A program made the position numbers and the translations under genes. Positions 7,328-15,652 of a stretch of 64,000 nt of DNA are shown here, one piece after another; within the stretch, counting starts at the first letter, position 1; the number at the start of each line of letters is the position of its first letter. The notes below the pieces were generated by a model. It saw only the letters and a program-made list of their open reading frames with translations. It did no database searches and was not told where the DNA came from. Where the stretch lies: positions 1 through 64,000 of the forward strand of contig CAKVGK010000001.1 in NCBI GenBank assembly GCA_934747385.1. The letters run 5' to 3'. Source of the stretch: an uncultured Clostridia bacterium (GTDB lineage: Bacteria > Bacillota > Clostridia > Christensenellales > UBA1242).

Positions 7328-8200
7328 ATGAAAATAAAGAAATATTTATCAAACTTTAAAGATTTGAAAGGCAAAACAATTTTAATAACTGGTGCAGACG
7401 GAGGCATTGGCTCAGAAATTGCAAAACACTTTGCTTTTGTTGGCTGTAATTTGATTTTTGCAAACCGAAGTGAAACAAAATCCAAGCAATTAAGACGGAA
7501 GATTTTGGCAATTTATCCTGACGTAAAAATTAACTCAATTCTATTGGATTTGTGTTCCAGTGTAAGTGTTAAGCAATTTTTGGCAGAAGTTAAAAATTTT
7601 AAAATTGACTTTTTTATTCACATTGCCGGCATATACAATGTTAAAAGATTTACCACAGACCTTGGCTTTGACAATATTTACCAAACAAACTGTCTTATGC
7701 CTTATTTTATAACCAAAAAGTTGCTTCCATATTTTGAAAAAAACCACACAAAAGTGATTTACATGGGCAGCATTGCTTACAACTATTCAAAAATTAATCC
7801 GCAAGATATTGAATTTAAAAACTGCAAAAAAATAAACAAGGTTTATGGAAATAGCAAAAGGGTTGCAATGTTCGCTTTTGATGAATTGTTTAAAAACAGC
7901 AAAGCCGAATTTTCAATTGCTCACCCTGGGCTCACTTTAACCAAAATGACAAACCACTACCCAAAGGCAATAAATTGGCTGGTTAAAATTGGGCTGAAAA
8001 TTGTCTGCCCGCCACCCAGCAAGGCAGGTTTAAGCGTGATTTATGCCACAACAAACAAAACCAAAACAGGAGTTTGGATTGGCCCGCGCGTATTTAACAT
8101 TTGGGGAAAACCAAAAGAAAAAAGGTTTAAATATTCTCCTAAAGAAATGGCTTTGGCACACAAAATTGTGGAAGAACAGATTTTAAATATCAATATTTAA
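7328..8200 (+). CDS. Short-chain dehydrogenase/reductase
   Basis: A 290-aa NAD(P)-dependent oxidoreductase of the SDR superfamily, of the extended retinol-dehydrogenase-like type. The Rossmann nucleotide motif is TGADGGIG (about residues 22-29), the NAG-like motif reads HIAGIYN, the catalytic Ser lies in YMGSIAY, and the catalytic pair is Y-G-N-S-K (VYGNSKRV). An arginine in ANRSET after strand 2 suggests NADP(H). The substrate is unknown. The gene stands alone between an AT-rich spacer of about 270 bp and the phosphoketolase. It has no Shine-Dalgarno site, and a -10 element lies 7 bp from its ATG. Confidence 0.9.
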   Translation: MKIKKYLSNFKDLKGKTILITGADGGIGSEIAKHFAFVGCNLIFANRSETKSKQLRRKILAIYPDVKINSILLDLCSSVSVKQFLAEVKNFKIDFFIHIAGIYNVKRFTTDLGFDNIYQTNCLMPYFITKKLLPYFEKNHTKVIYMGSIAYNYSKINPQDIEFKNCKKINKVYGNSKRVAMFAFDELFKNSKAEFSIAHPGLTLTKMTNHYPKAINWLVKIGLKIVCPPPSKAGLSVIYATTNKTKTGVWIGPRVFNIWGKPKEKRFKYSPKEMALAHKIVEEQILNINI

Positions 8201-8241
8201 AAAACTGATGCCAATCATTTTTAATTTTGCTGGCAATTGAG

Positions 8242-8277
8242 TATAATTATTTTGTAAATTTGTTTTGCAAAACAAAT
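8242..8277 (+). promoter_or_regulatory. Promoter and 20-bp perfect palindrome before phosphoketolase
   Basis: TATAAT at 8242-8247 is followed 10 bp later by the perfect palindrome ATTTGTTTTGCAAAACAAAT (8258-8277), which would cover about +5 to +24 of the transcript, a classic repressor position. The -35 region is poor. It is not a CcpA cre sequence. The regulator is unknown. Confidence 0.5.
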
Positions 8278-8326
8278 ATTAAGGATCTATAGGTTTATTT
8301 TCGCAACACAAACAATAGGGGTTTAT

Positions 8327-10678
8327 ATGAAAAAAAATTATTTTTCAAAAGAATACATGCAAAGTTTGGACGCTTACTGGCGCGCCTGCAATTATTTGTC
8401 GGTGGCTCAACTTTATTTGTTGGACAATCCGCTTATGCGTGACCACGAACTTTGCAAAGATGATATTAAGAAAAAATTAGTTGGTCACTGGGGAACTGTG
8501 CCTGGGCAAAACTTCGTTTACGCACACTGCAACCGCGTGATAAATAAATATGATTTGAACATGATTTTGCTGTCCGGCCCTGGGCATGGTGGCAACTTTT
8601 TGACCGCAAACTGCTTCATGGAAGGAACTTACACTGAATTCTTCCCTAACATTAACTTTTCGCATGACGGCATGAAAAGATTTTGCAAGCAATTCTCTTT
8701 CCCTGGTGGAATAGGTTCACACGCAGTGCCAGAAACACCTGGTTCAATGCACGAAGGTGGCGAATTGGGTTATTCTCTTGCCCACGCTTTTGGTGCGGTT
8801 ATGGACAATCCAAATTTGATTGCAACCGTTGTGGTTGGTGATGGCGAAGCAGAAACTGGCCCTCTTGCAACCGCTTGGCATGGAAACAAATTTTTAAATC
8901 CTAAAATGGATGGCGTTGTGCTGCCAGTTTTGCACTTAAATGGCTATAAAATAAACAACCCAACCTTACTTTCAAGGTTGCCAAAAGCACAACTTATTTC
9001 TCTCATGCAAGGCTATGGCTATGCTCCGATTTTTGTTGAGGGTGACGAACCTAAAACCATGCACATAAAAATGGCAAAAGCAATGGACAAAGCAATTGAG
9101 ATGATTAAACTAATCAAGCAAAATGCCGACAACTATGCGAACTCAACACCTATCTACCCTATGATTATTTTGCGCACACCAAAGGGCTGGACTGGGCCTA
9201 AAGTGGTGGACGGAAAACAGATTGAGGGCTTTTGGAGAGCACACCAAATCCCAATCAACATGCAGGGTAAAAATGATTTGCAACTGCTTAAAACCTGGCT
9301 TGAAAGTTACAAACCTGATGAATTGTTTGATGAAAATTATGTTCCATACAAATATATAACCGACATTTTGCCAAAAGGTGACAAACGCATGTGCGCCAAC
9401 CCATACACCAATGGAGGTTTGTTGCTTAAAGAGCTTAAAATGCCAAAATTTGAAAAATACGCAGTCAAATTTAAAGGTCATGGCACAGTTAAAGCACAGG
9501 ACATGAACGAACTTGGAGCCATGGTTCGCGACGTGCTTAGCATGAACCCAACAAATTATCGTATTTTTAGCCCAGACGAAAACAACTCTAACCGACTCAC
9601 CAAAGTTTTTGAAAAGAATAATCGCAATTTCAATGGTATTAAACTGCCAACCGACGAAAACCTTGCCTGCGACGGGCATGTTATGGATAGTTTTTTGAGC
9701 GAACACATGTGCGAGGGCTGGTTGGAAGGATATCTGCTTACTGGCAGACACGGAATGTTCAATAGTTACGAAGCGTTCATCCGTGTGGTTGACAGCATGA
9801 TTGCCCAGCACGCAAAATGGCTTAAATCTTGCCAAGACATTGAGTGGCGTGCCCCAATCAGTTCGCTTAACCTTGTTTTAACCAGCAATGTTTGGCAGCA
9901 AGATCATAATGGTTTCACCCACCAAGACCCTGGCTTGCTTGACATGATTGCCACAAAAAATAAAGACATTGTGCGCGTATACTTGCCAGCGGACGCAAAC
10001 TGCCTGCTTTCTTGCTATGACCACACTGCAAAAAGCAAAAATTACATTAATGTTATTGTAGCAAGCAAGCATCCAACCTATCAATGGCTCAGCATGGACC
10101 AGGCAAAGGAACATTGTGAAAAGGGCTTGTCTGTTTGGGATTGGGCTTGTTTTGGCGACAGCAAAAAGCCAGATATAGTCATTGCAAGTTGCGGCTCCAC
10201 CCCAACAATTGAAGCATTGGCAGCCACGAAACTTTTGCATGAATATTTGCCTGAATTAAACATTAGATTTGTTAATGTTGTGGATTTGATGAAAATGGTT
10301 TCTAATTCCACCCACCCACATGGTTTGACAGACAAAGAATATGACGCAATTTTCACAAAAGATAAGCCAATAATTTTCAACTTCCATGGATACCCTCAAC
10401 TTGTGCATACTCTCACATACAACCGCCATAATCAAGACATTCATGTGGCAGGTTATCGCGAAGAAGGCACAATCACAACCGCTTTTGACATGCGCGTTAG
10501 AAACCATATTGACCGCTTTCATTTGGTGCTTAAAGCTTTGGATTATATCAAAATTGACAAGACACTTGAAGCAAAAATCAGGCGTGAATTAAACAACAAA
10601 TTAAAACAGCACAAAACCTATATTGACGAATACGGCGTTGACCTGCCAGAAATTGAAAACTGGAACTGGAACGATTAA
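8327..10678 (+). CDS. xfp: Phosphoketolase (xylulose-5-P / fructose-6-P)
   Basis: A 783-aa thiamine-diphosphate enzyme, the usual size of the family. It cleaves xylulose-5-phosphate (and often fructose-6-phosphate) with phosphate to acetyl phosphate plus glyceraldehyde-3-phosphate or erythrose-4-phosphate, feeding acetate and ATP formation. Visible motifs are the N-terminal WRACNYL, GPGHGG near residue 85, the diphosphate-binding GDGEAETGPLATAWHGNKF with the following LNGYKINNPT, and the later QDHNGFTHQDPG segment of the second domain. GGGG lies 7 bp before the ATG. A perfect palindrome upstream suggests specific regulation. The next gene on this strand starts 66 bp downstream without a terminator, so read-through is possible. 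Confidence 0.97.
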   Translation: MKKNYFSKEYMQSLDAYWRACNYLSVAQLYLLDNPLMRDHELCKDDIKKKLVGHWGTVPGQNFVYAHCNRVINKYDLNMILLSGPGHGGNFLTANCFMEGTYTEFFPNINFSHDGMKRFCKQFSFPGGIGSHAVPETPGSMHEGGELGYSLAHAFGAVMDNPNLIATVVVGDGEAETGPLATAWHGNKFLNPKMDGVVLPVLHLNGYKINNPTLLSRLPKAQLISLMQGYGYAPIFVEGDEPKTMHIKMAKAMDKAIEMIKLIKQNADNYANSTPIYPMIILRTPKGWTGPKVVDGKQIEGFWRAHQIPINMQGKNDLQLLKTWLESYKPDELFDENYVPYKYITDILPKGDKRMCANPYTNGGLLLKELKMPKFEKYAVKFKGHGTVKAQDMNELGAMVRDVLSMNPTNYRIFSPDENNSNRLTKVFEKNNRNFNGIKLPTDENLACDGHVMDSFLSEHMCEGWLEGYLLTGRHGMFNSYEAFIRVVDSMIAQHAKWLKSCQDIEWRAPISSLNLVLTSNVWQQDHNGFTHQDPGLLDMIATKNKDIVRVYLPADANCLLSCYDHTAKSKNYINVIVASKHPTYQWLSMDQAKEHCEKGLSVWDWACFGDSKKPDIVIASCGSTPTIEALAATKLLHEYLPELNIRFVNVVDLMKMVSNSTHPHGLTDKEYDAIFTKDKPIIFNFHGYPQLVHTLTYNRHNQDIHVAGYREEGTITTAFDMRVRNHIDRFHLVLKALDYIKIDKTLEAKIRRELNNKLKQHKTYIDEYGVDLPEIENWNWND

Positions 10679-10744
10679 TTGAACAACCAGATATTGACAA
10701 ATTCTTGTTTTGGTGTAATATATTGGCAGATTAAGGGGACAATT

Positions 10745-11419
10745 ATGACCGACGAAGAATGGATGAAAAATTACATTAAATTAAGCAATTTTTTGAAAAA
10801 TACTGAGCATTACCCTGACATAAATTCAAAAGATGAATGCGAAAAGACATTGGCAGAATATGTGCGTGCAATGCGTGAAGATTATGCAGAAAACTGCATG
10901 CCAAAATATCGTGAAAAATTGTTAAACAACATTCATTTTTATTGGCGCTATGACAAAGTTAAGCATGACGAAAGTTTGCCAACTTGGCAGGAATACAATC
11001 AGGGTTACATTCAAAAAATGATAAATACTAACGGAGCAAGGATTGGCAGAGATGGAAAATACGAAACCAACAAAACCTTGCAATGGGAAAAGCAACAAAG
11101 GCTTGATGAAAAGAACGGCGGAATTGACACAGACCGAGAATACGAACTTAAAAAAATTGGCTTTTATTTTGACGACTCTTCTACCCCAAGGCAACAAAAA
11201 AGGTCTGTCTGGTTTAAAAATTATAATTTGTTAATCAATTTGCTTAGCCTTGTAAATGGCGATTACAAAAAGGTTAAAAGCCTGGCTGGGTTTAAAGAAA
11301 TTGAAAATTGGTTTAATTTGCAAATTAAGGAAGAACAGAACGGTGCTTTGGAAGACGACCGCCAGTACTTGCTTAACAACATTAATTTTCCTTTTGAAAG
11401 CATATACAAAAAAGATTAA
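10745..11419 (+). CDS. Helicase-associated-domain-like protein
   Basis: A 224-aa protein made of repeated units of about 65-70 residues, each with W...Y at its start, an LG/AGF-like turn, a central W and an R..L.NI.F ending (for example HFYWRY, LKKIGFYFDD, LLNNINFPFES). This pattern resembles the helicase-associated (HA) domain, which in other proteins follows DEAD-box or ATPase domains; here it stands alone, with no helicase core. Nucleic-acid binding is inference. AGGGGA precedes the ATG at 10745; longer in-frame starts begin inside the phosphoketolase spacer with TTG and no ribosome site. The 3' end overlaps the convergent murG stop by 4 bp. Confidence 0.7.
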   Translation: MTDEEWMKNYIKLSNFLKNTEHYPDINSKDECEKTLAEYVRAMREDYAENCMPKYREKLLNNIHFYWRYDKVKHDESLPTWQEYNQGYIQKMINTNGARIGRDGKYETNKTLQWEKQQRLDEKNGGIDTDREYELKKIGFYFDDSSTPRQQKRSVWFKNYNLLINLLSLVNGDYKKVKSLAGFKEIENWFNLQIKEEQNGALEDDRQYLLNNINFPFESIYKKD

Positions 11420-12483
11420 GATTGAGATGTTATTTGGTTGATAATATCAATGATTTTTTGCCTACCGTTTGTTGGGCAAATTTTTTTGTAGTTTTGCTTG
11501 TATTTGTTTAGGCTTTCGAAAAATGTTTCAATTTCTTTTTGTAAAATTGTGGCAGTTGTGTCCGCTTCGTGCAGCATTTTTGCCACGCCATGTTCAACAT
11601 AATATTGCGCATTTTGAACTTGGTCGCCACGGCTTGCTTTGTTTTCAAGCGGAATAAGCAGCATTGGCAATTTTTTAAAAAAGCATTCTGCTGTCACGCC
11701 CGCTCCAGCACGCCCCAAAACAAAGTCAACCGTATTGTAAATAGTGTTCATGTCGTCCGCCATTTCAACTGCGTTATAGTTGCCAAACGAGTTTAATTTT
11801 TTGTTGCCCTTGCCTGTAATGTGGATTATATTAAATTTATTTTGCAAAGTTTTGCTTAAAACAAAAATCATTTCATTTATTTTAACAGCACCAAGCGAAC
11901 CGCCAACCACCAATAATGTTGGCAAATTGGGGTTTAAATGCACGGGTTGCCTATTGATTTTGCTGCTTGTTGTTAATTTGCTGGTGAAATTCTCAAAGGT
12001 TGTGCCAAAAATGGGTCCAGTATAAACAACTTTTTTGCTTTTTGAAGTCAAATTTTCAAAATTAACACACATTTTAGTGCATGTTTTTAAAATGATTTTA
12101 TTTGCCAAACCAAATGAATAGTCACTTTCGTGTGCAATTACGGGGATTTTAAGCATTTTGGCAGCTATGCAAACAGGAAGTGCCACATAGCCACCTTTGC
12201 TGAAAACCACGTCCGGTTTTACCTGTTTCAATGCGCGTTTTGCTTTAAAAATTGCACCGATAAGCACAAACGGAATTTTTAAATTTACAAACACCTTTCC
12301 GCGGACAAGTTTGACCGTTGGAATGGTGAAATATTGCTTAACATAAGGCTTGACCAAGCGTTTTTCAATCGCCTCGCTGCCAATATAGAAAAATTCATAA
12401 TCATTTTTCAATTTTTCCATTAAATAAATGTTTGGCATAGCGTGACCATATGTTCCGCCACCTGTAAACACAATTTTTTTCAT
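11416..12483 (-). CDS. murG: MurG, lipid II synthase (GlcNAc transferase)
   Basis: A 355-aa glycosyltransferase of family 28 that adds GlcNAc from UDP-GlcNAc to lipid I, the last cytoplasmic step of peptidoglycan precursor synthesis, at the inner face of the membrane. The glycine loop FTGGGTYGHAMPN, FSKGGYVALPV, AHESD, VGGSLGA and the donor-site region GRAGAGVTAEC - LIPLENKASRGDQ are all in order. The canonical GTGGHxxP reads GGGTYGHAMP, and the usual donor-site Gln is kept in RGDQVQNA. I choose MKKIVF rather than six codons earlier. There is no Shine-Dalgarno site; TAAAAT lies 5 bp before the ATG. It stands away from any division/cell-wall cluster. Confidence 0.93.
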   Translation of the reverse strand: MKKIVFTGGGTYGHAMPNIYLMEKLKNDYEFFYIGSEAIEKRLVKPYVKQYFTIPTVKLVRGKVFVNLKIPFVLIGAIFKAKRALKQVKPDVVFSKGGYVALPVCIAAKMLKIPVIAHESDYSFGLANKIILKTCTKMCVNFENLTSKSKKVVYTGPIFGTTFENFTSKLTTSSKINRQPVHLNPNLPTLLVVGGSLGAVKINEMIFVLSKTLQNKFNIIHITGKGNKKLNSFGNYNAVEMADDMNTIYNTVDFVLGRAGAGVTAECFFKKLPMLLIPLENKASRGDQVQNAQYYVEHGVAKMLHEADTTATILQKEIETFFESLNKYKQNYKKICPTNGRQKIIDIINQITSQS

Positions 12484-12501
12484 AATATATTTTATGTGCA
12501 A

Positions 12502-12849
12502 ACAAGCAAAATATGTGGTCTTTTTATTGATAAATATGACTGAGTTACAGCATGTTATTCTGTCATTTTGAGTGTGGTCGAAGGATTTCTAAACAAAAGA
12601 TATGCTTGATTTTACAAAACTACCCTTTGGTACTCGTCAACTCGTACCAGCCTTTCCCATCAACCGCCCCTAAAAACAATCGTTTTTTGGGAACCCCGTA
12701 GGGAACACGAGAATATAAGATTGTTTTATATAAGACACATTCGAATTGCAAGCAATTCTCAGTATATGAGTTCGTAAACTTGTATACCGAAACAAACTTT
12801 GTTGGTTGAGAGCATCTATTTATGTTGATAATGTAAAAATATAATTTTA
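12502..12849. repeat. Intergenic mosaic of palindromic repeats
   Basis: About 350 bp without a gene, packed with small palindromes: GGTAC-GTACC (12640-12660), AAACAATCG-TTTTTTGGG, GAATTGC-GCAATTC, GTATA-GAGTT-AACTT-TATAC (about 12764-12790) and AACAAA-TTTGTT. The last part, TATATGAGTTCGTAAACT, matches TATACGAGCTCGTAAACT at 38625. A piece near 12560 resembles the widespread gut-bacterial motif related to TCATTCTGAGCGAAG. Confidence 0.55.
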
Positions 12850-13461
12850 TTAATTTGCTTTTGAGGTTGCTTCTTCCTCAGTTTGTTGCTGCAATTGTTT
12901 CATAAAACAATCAAAGCACATGCCTTGGTAACACTCATCCCCACCAATCAAAACCTCGTTGCCAGAAAGCACAATTTTGCCATTCACAAGCCTTGCGTTA
13001 ACACTTGCTTTTTTGCCACAAGCACAAACAGATTTAATTTCCATCAAACTATCTGCAATTTCCACCAAACGTTTGCTGCCCTCAAACAATTTTGTTTTGT
13101 AATTTGTTAGCAAACCATAGCAAAGAACTGGCACAAATTTGGTCAAAACTTTAAGTTGGTCAACCTGCTTTTCGGTTAAAAATTGGCACTCATCAACTAT
13201 GATAACGTCATTTTTCTCAACAAATTTATTCTTAACACAAAAGTCAATAAAGTTGAATTCGTGGTCAAATTCCAAGCAGTCGCTTGTCAGCCCAATTCTA
13301 CTGCTCACAACTGCTTTGCCGTCAACCAGTTTGCGATTGTCCGCCACCGGTTTGAACAAATTAACCTTAAAACCTTTTTGCTCGTAATTGAATTTGCACA
13401 TAAGAGCTTGTGCAGTTTTGCTACTGCCCATTGCCCCGTATTTATAATATAATTTTGGCAT
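12850..13461 (-). CDS. tdk: Thymidine kinase
   Basis: A 203-aa type II thymidine kinase that phosphorylates salvaged thymidine to dTMP with ATP. The P-loop is GAMGSSKT (residues 9-16), the Walker B/lasso precursor reads DVIIVDECQFL, the substrate-binding loop carries CYGLLTNYKT, and four zinc-binding cysteines appear as CACG and CYQGMCFDC. A much longer reading frame is open upstream, but AAAGGAG lies just before the ATG at 13461 and the family starts there. The short Gln/Glu-rich C-terminal tail is not conserved in the family. It runs toward a repeat-rich spacer and appears monocistronic. Confidence 0.96.
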   Translation of the reverse strand: MPKLYYKYGAMGSSKTAQALMCKFNYEQKGFKVNLFKPVADNRKLVDGKAVVSSRIGLTSDCLEFDHEFNFIDFCVKNKFVEKNDVIIVDECQFLTEKQVDQLKVLTKFVPVLCYGLLTNYKTKLFEGSKRLVEIADSLMEIKSVCACGKKASVNARLVNGKIVLSGNEVLIGGDECYQGMCFDCFMKQLQQQTEEEATSKAN

Positions 13462-13550
13462 ACTTTCTCCTTTATTAAGTTTATAATTTATTGCTAAAAA
13501 TGTCAAATTTATAATAAGCAATCCTTTTTTAAAAACTTGATTTAAAACTA

Positions 13551-13579
13551 TTGACATTAAATTTTTGGTTTGGTATAAT
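13551..13579 (+). promoter_or_regulatory. Consensus SigA promoter of the tRNA-Lys(CTT) locus
   Basis: TTGACA (13551-13556), exactly 17 bp, TATAAT (13574-13579): a perfect consensus. The predicted start is near 13586, so the broken tRNA-Lys copy at 13599 is transcribed first. Confidence 0.88.
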
Positions 13580-13598
13580 TTAAAAGTCAATATTTTAT

Positions 13599-13735
13599 GG
13601 ACTGTTAGCGCAAACGGCGAGTAGCGTTAAACAATATGCCACAATTGGCATATTGTAGCGGTGCCGTTAGGCAACGAGTGAGCGAAGCGAGGGAAGAGCT
13701 TGCTCTACCAACGTTAAATTATCTTAATATTTTAT
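13599..13735 (+). pseudogene. tRNA-Lys(CTT) 5' fragment with 77-bp D-loop insert
   Basis: GGACTGTTAGC matches the start of the intact tRNA-Lys at 13736, and the preceding leader AATATTTTAT is duplicated as well. The D arm continues as GCAAACGG, then the 77-bp element (13618-13694) follows, then AGAGC. Directly after comes GCTCTACCAAC (13702-13712), an exact inverted copy of the D-arm sequence GTTGGTAGAGC. No anticodon arm remains. Confidence 0.82.
13618..13694 (+). repeat. 77-bp three-hairpin element, copy 2
   Basis: Twin of 4244-4320. Here the main stem is longer (CAATATGCCA with TGGCATATTG, perfect over 10 bp), CGTT pairs with AGCG by a wobble, and the second hairpin is TGCC-GTTA-GGCA. Differences from copy 1 at the stem positions keep or improve pairing, as expected of a folded RNA or DNA. 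Confidence 0.85.
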
Positions 13736-13811
13736 GGACTGTTAGCTCAGTTGGTAGAGCAACTGACTCTTAATCAGTGGGTCCGGGGTTCGAGTCCCCG
13801 ACGGTCCACCA
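13736..13811 (+). tRNA. tRNA-Lys(CTT)
   Basis: A 76-nt intact tRNA with encoded CCA. GGACTGT pairs with ACGGTCC (one wobble), the anticodon loop is CTCTTAA and the T loop GTTCGAGTC. Solitary, with its own promoter and terminator. Confidence 0.97.
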
Positions 13812-13821
13812 AATTCTATTT

Positions 13822-13846
13822 TAGGAACTTATAGTTCCTATTTTTT
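13822..13846 (+). terminator. Terminator of tRNA-Lys(CTT)
   Basis: AGGAACT pairs with AGTTCCT around a 3-base loop, followed by six T. Confidence 0.88.
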
Positions 13847-13848
13847 AT

Positions 13849-13976
13849 GCCACTGATTTGCGAGCGCCTCTTAATCTCCGCTTTGCTTTGGAGATAACTG
13901 CGTTTCGTGCTCACATATTCATAAATGATATGCTCACTCTCAACTTGTTATCAGTGGGTCCGGGGTTCACCAAACA
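13849..13976 (+). pseudogene. tRNA-Lys(CTT) 3' fragment split by another palindromic insert
   Basis: CACTGA and, 100 bp later, ATCAGTGGGTCCGGGGTTC followed by ACCA repeat pieces of the anticodon and T arms of the intact tRNA-Lys(CTT). Between them lies a different folded insert containing TCTCC-GGAGA and GAGCATAT-ATATGTGAGC type stems. The T-arm 3' strand and acceptor are missing. Confidence 0.6.
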
Positions 13977-14143
13977 GTAAAATAAACGAACCTGAATCGA
14001 CTTAAGTCAGTGGCTGTTTTATAATTTTGAGATTATCTCGTCCGTTTGCGACTTTTATTAAGATTCAAACCTTTTAACTTTTATTTTGTGCATGGTTAAG
14101 CACAATTTAATGAAGAAAAGCATTTTAACTATAAAGGTGAATG

Positions 14144-15136
14144 ATGAGATATAATATTGCCGTGATTGGGTCAACTGGAATGGTTGGACGAAAAACATTG
14201 GAAATTTTGGAAGAATTGAACCTGCAAAACAACAACTTTTTTCTGTTTGCAAGCAGCCATTCTTGCGGAAAAAAGCAAAAAATTGGAACTGCCAAGTTTA
14301 TTGTGCAAGAGTTGAACAAAGAAAATCTGCTAAAACAAAAATATGATTACGCTTTGTTTTGCACGCGCGAAAACATTAGCAAAGAATATGTTAAACAACT
14401 TGCAAAAACAGGCACAAAGGTGATTGATTTTTCCTCCGCGTTTAGAAAAAACCACCCACTAATTGTTCCAGAAATCAATTTTGAGGACATTGGAAACAGC
14501 AACATTATTTGCAACCCAAATTGCTCCACCGCAATAAGCGTTATGGCGTTAAACAACATAAGCAAGCATTTTGGATTGGAAGAAATTGATTTTTCAACCT
14601 ACCAAGCCGTGAGCGGTGCTGGCAAAAACGCAGTTGACGACCTAACCAAAACAAACGCCCGCAAACTGAAAAAACTTGACTACCCCATTGTCAACAATGT
14701 TATACCTTACATTGGCGGACTTGACAATGCCGGCTTCAGCGTTGAAGAAAACAAAATGATTTTTGAAACAAACAAAATTTTGCATTTAAAAGAAACACAC
14801 ATAATGGCAAATTGTGTGCGAATTCCTGTCAAGAACTGCCACTTGATTAGCATTGTTTTTAAAACACATAAAAACGCCAGTCTGCAAAAAATGAAAAAGG
14901 TTTTAACTGAAAGTCAAGGTGTTGAGTTTTCCCCAAATTTACTGCCTATGCCATTGAATGCAAACAATCAAAACAATGTGATAGTTGGCAGACTTAAAGC
15001 CCACAAAACCATTAAAAATTGCTTTTCAATGATTGTTTGCGGCGACAATTTGCGCAAAGGTGCCAGTTTGAATGCAGTCCAAATTTTAAAGACACTAATT
15101 GAAACCAATCCACACAAGACTCAGCCCAAAAATTAA
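14144..15136 (+). CDS. asd: Aspartate-semialdehyde dehydrogenase
   Basis: A 330-aa enzyme that reduces aspartyl phosphate to aspartate semialdehyde with NADPH, the branch point to lysine/diaminopimelate, threonine and methionine. The N-terminal dinucleotide motif is GSTGMVG, the catalytic cysteine lies in NPNCST (about residue 128), and QAVSGAG, the RIPV motif and a late His region (GRLKAHK) follow family order. Two adjacent ATG codons are possible; AAAGG favours the second (14144). It ends in a strong terminator and stands alone, next to the lysine tRNA locus, which may be chance. No lysine riboswitch is visible in the leader. Confidence 0.94.
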   Translation: MRYNIAVIGSTGMVGRKTLEILEELNLQNNNFFLFASSHSCGKKQKIGTAKFIVQELNKENLLKQKYDYALFCTRENISKEYVKQLAKTGTKVIDFSSAFRKNHPLIVPEINFEDIGNSNIICNPNCSTAISVMALNNISKHFGLEEIDFSTYQAVSGAGKNAVDDLTKTNARKLKKLDYPIVNNVIPYIGGLDNAGFSVEENKMIFETNKILHLKETHIMANCVRIPVKNCHLISIVFKTHKNASLQKMKKVLTESQGVEFSPNLLPMPLNANNQNNVIVGRLKAHKTIKNCFSMIVCGDNLRKGASLNAVQILKTLIETNPHKTQPKN

Positions 15137-15148
15137 AAGCAACAAAAA

Positions 15149-15174
15149 AACCTATCAGCTGATAGGCTTTTTTA
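15149..15174 (+). terminator. Terminator of asd
   Basis: CCTATCAG and CTGATAGG form a perfect 8-bp stem with essentially no loop, followed by six T and preceded by seven A, so it can act both ways. Confidence 0.85.
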
Positions 15175-15202
15175 AACCACTATTTACATTCTTTGTTTTA
15201 AC

Positions 15203-15232
15203 AAAAAAACACAAGTCGCTATAACTTGTGCT
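15203..15232 (-). terminator. Terminator of tRNA-Gln(CTG)
   Basis: Minus-strand CACAAGT pairs with ACTTGTG, followed by seven T, directly downstream of the tRNA. Confidence 0.85.
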
Positions 15233-15238
15233 TTCGAG

Positions 15239-15313
15239 TGGCTGGGGTAGTTGGATTCGAACCAACGCGTGACGGATTCAGAGACCGTTGCCTTACCGCT
15301 TGGCGATACCCCA
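15239..15313 (-). tRNA. tRNA-Gln(CTG)
   Basis: A 75-nt tRNA with acceptor TGGGGTA/TACCCCA, anticodon loop CTCTGAA (CTG), T loop GTTCGAATC and encoded CCA. The acceptor and D arms are the same as in tRNA-Gln(TTG) at 4588. It marks the edge of the phage block, but I see no duplicated tRNA 3' end that would mark an attachment site. Confidence 0.97.
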
Positions 15314-15652
15314 GTATAAAATTGAATATTTGTTTAAATTGTTAAAACACCATTTGACAAGCAAAATGTGTTTTTCACGCTTTATTATAATGTAAAAAAT
15401 CATAATTTGCAACCATAATTCAAATAAAAGCAAAAAAATCCCTACATTGGCAAGGATTTTTTTGTGTTAAAAATAAAACATGATGCCCTAGAAAATTGTT
15501 TTATTGCACTTAGCAACAACTTGATTTTTAGCGTTGGCAAAATAAATTAGTTTATTAGCAACCAAACATATTTCCTTAGACAATTTGTTTTGCTATGTCA
15601 ATTGAATTTGAACTGCTATGTTGCAATTTAAAACAATCAAACTGCAAGATGA
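15314..15652. other. Gene-free spacer between tRNA-Gln and phage block
   Basis: AT-rich. It holds one strong bidirectional terminator at 15432-15463 (AAAAAAATCC with GGATTTTTTT). Nothing else could be recognised; the stretch 15470-15650 has no credible reading frame. Confidence 0.6.

Noticed and set aside
13850..14143. Lysine riboswitch before asd
   Set aside because: The leader lacks the multi-helix L-box core; the structure present is a tRNA-Lys fragment and an inserted palindrome.
15239..15652. Phage attachment site at tRNA-Gln(CTG)
   Set aside because: No duplicate of the tRNA 3' end was found at the far side of the phage block and no integrase gene is present.
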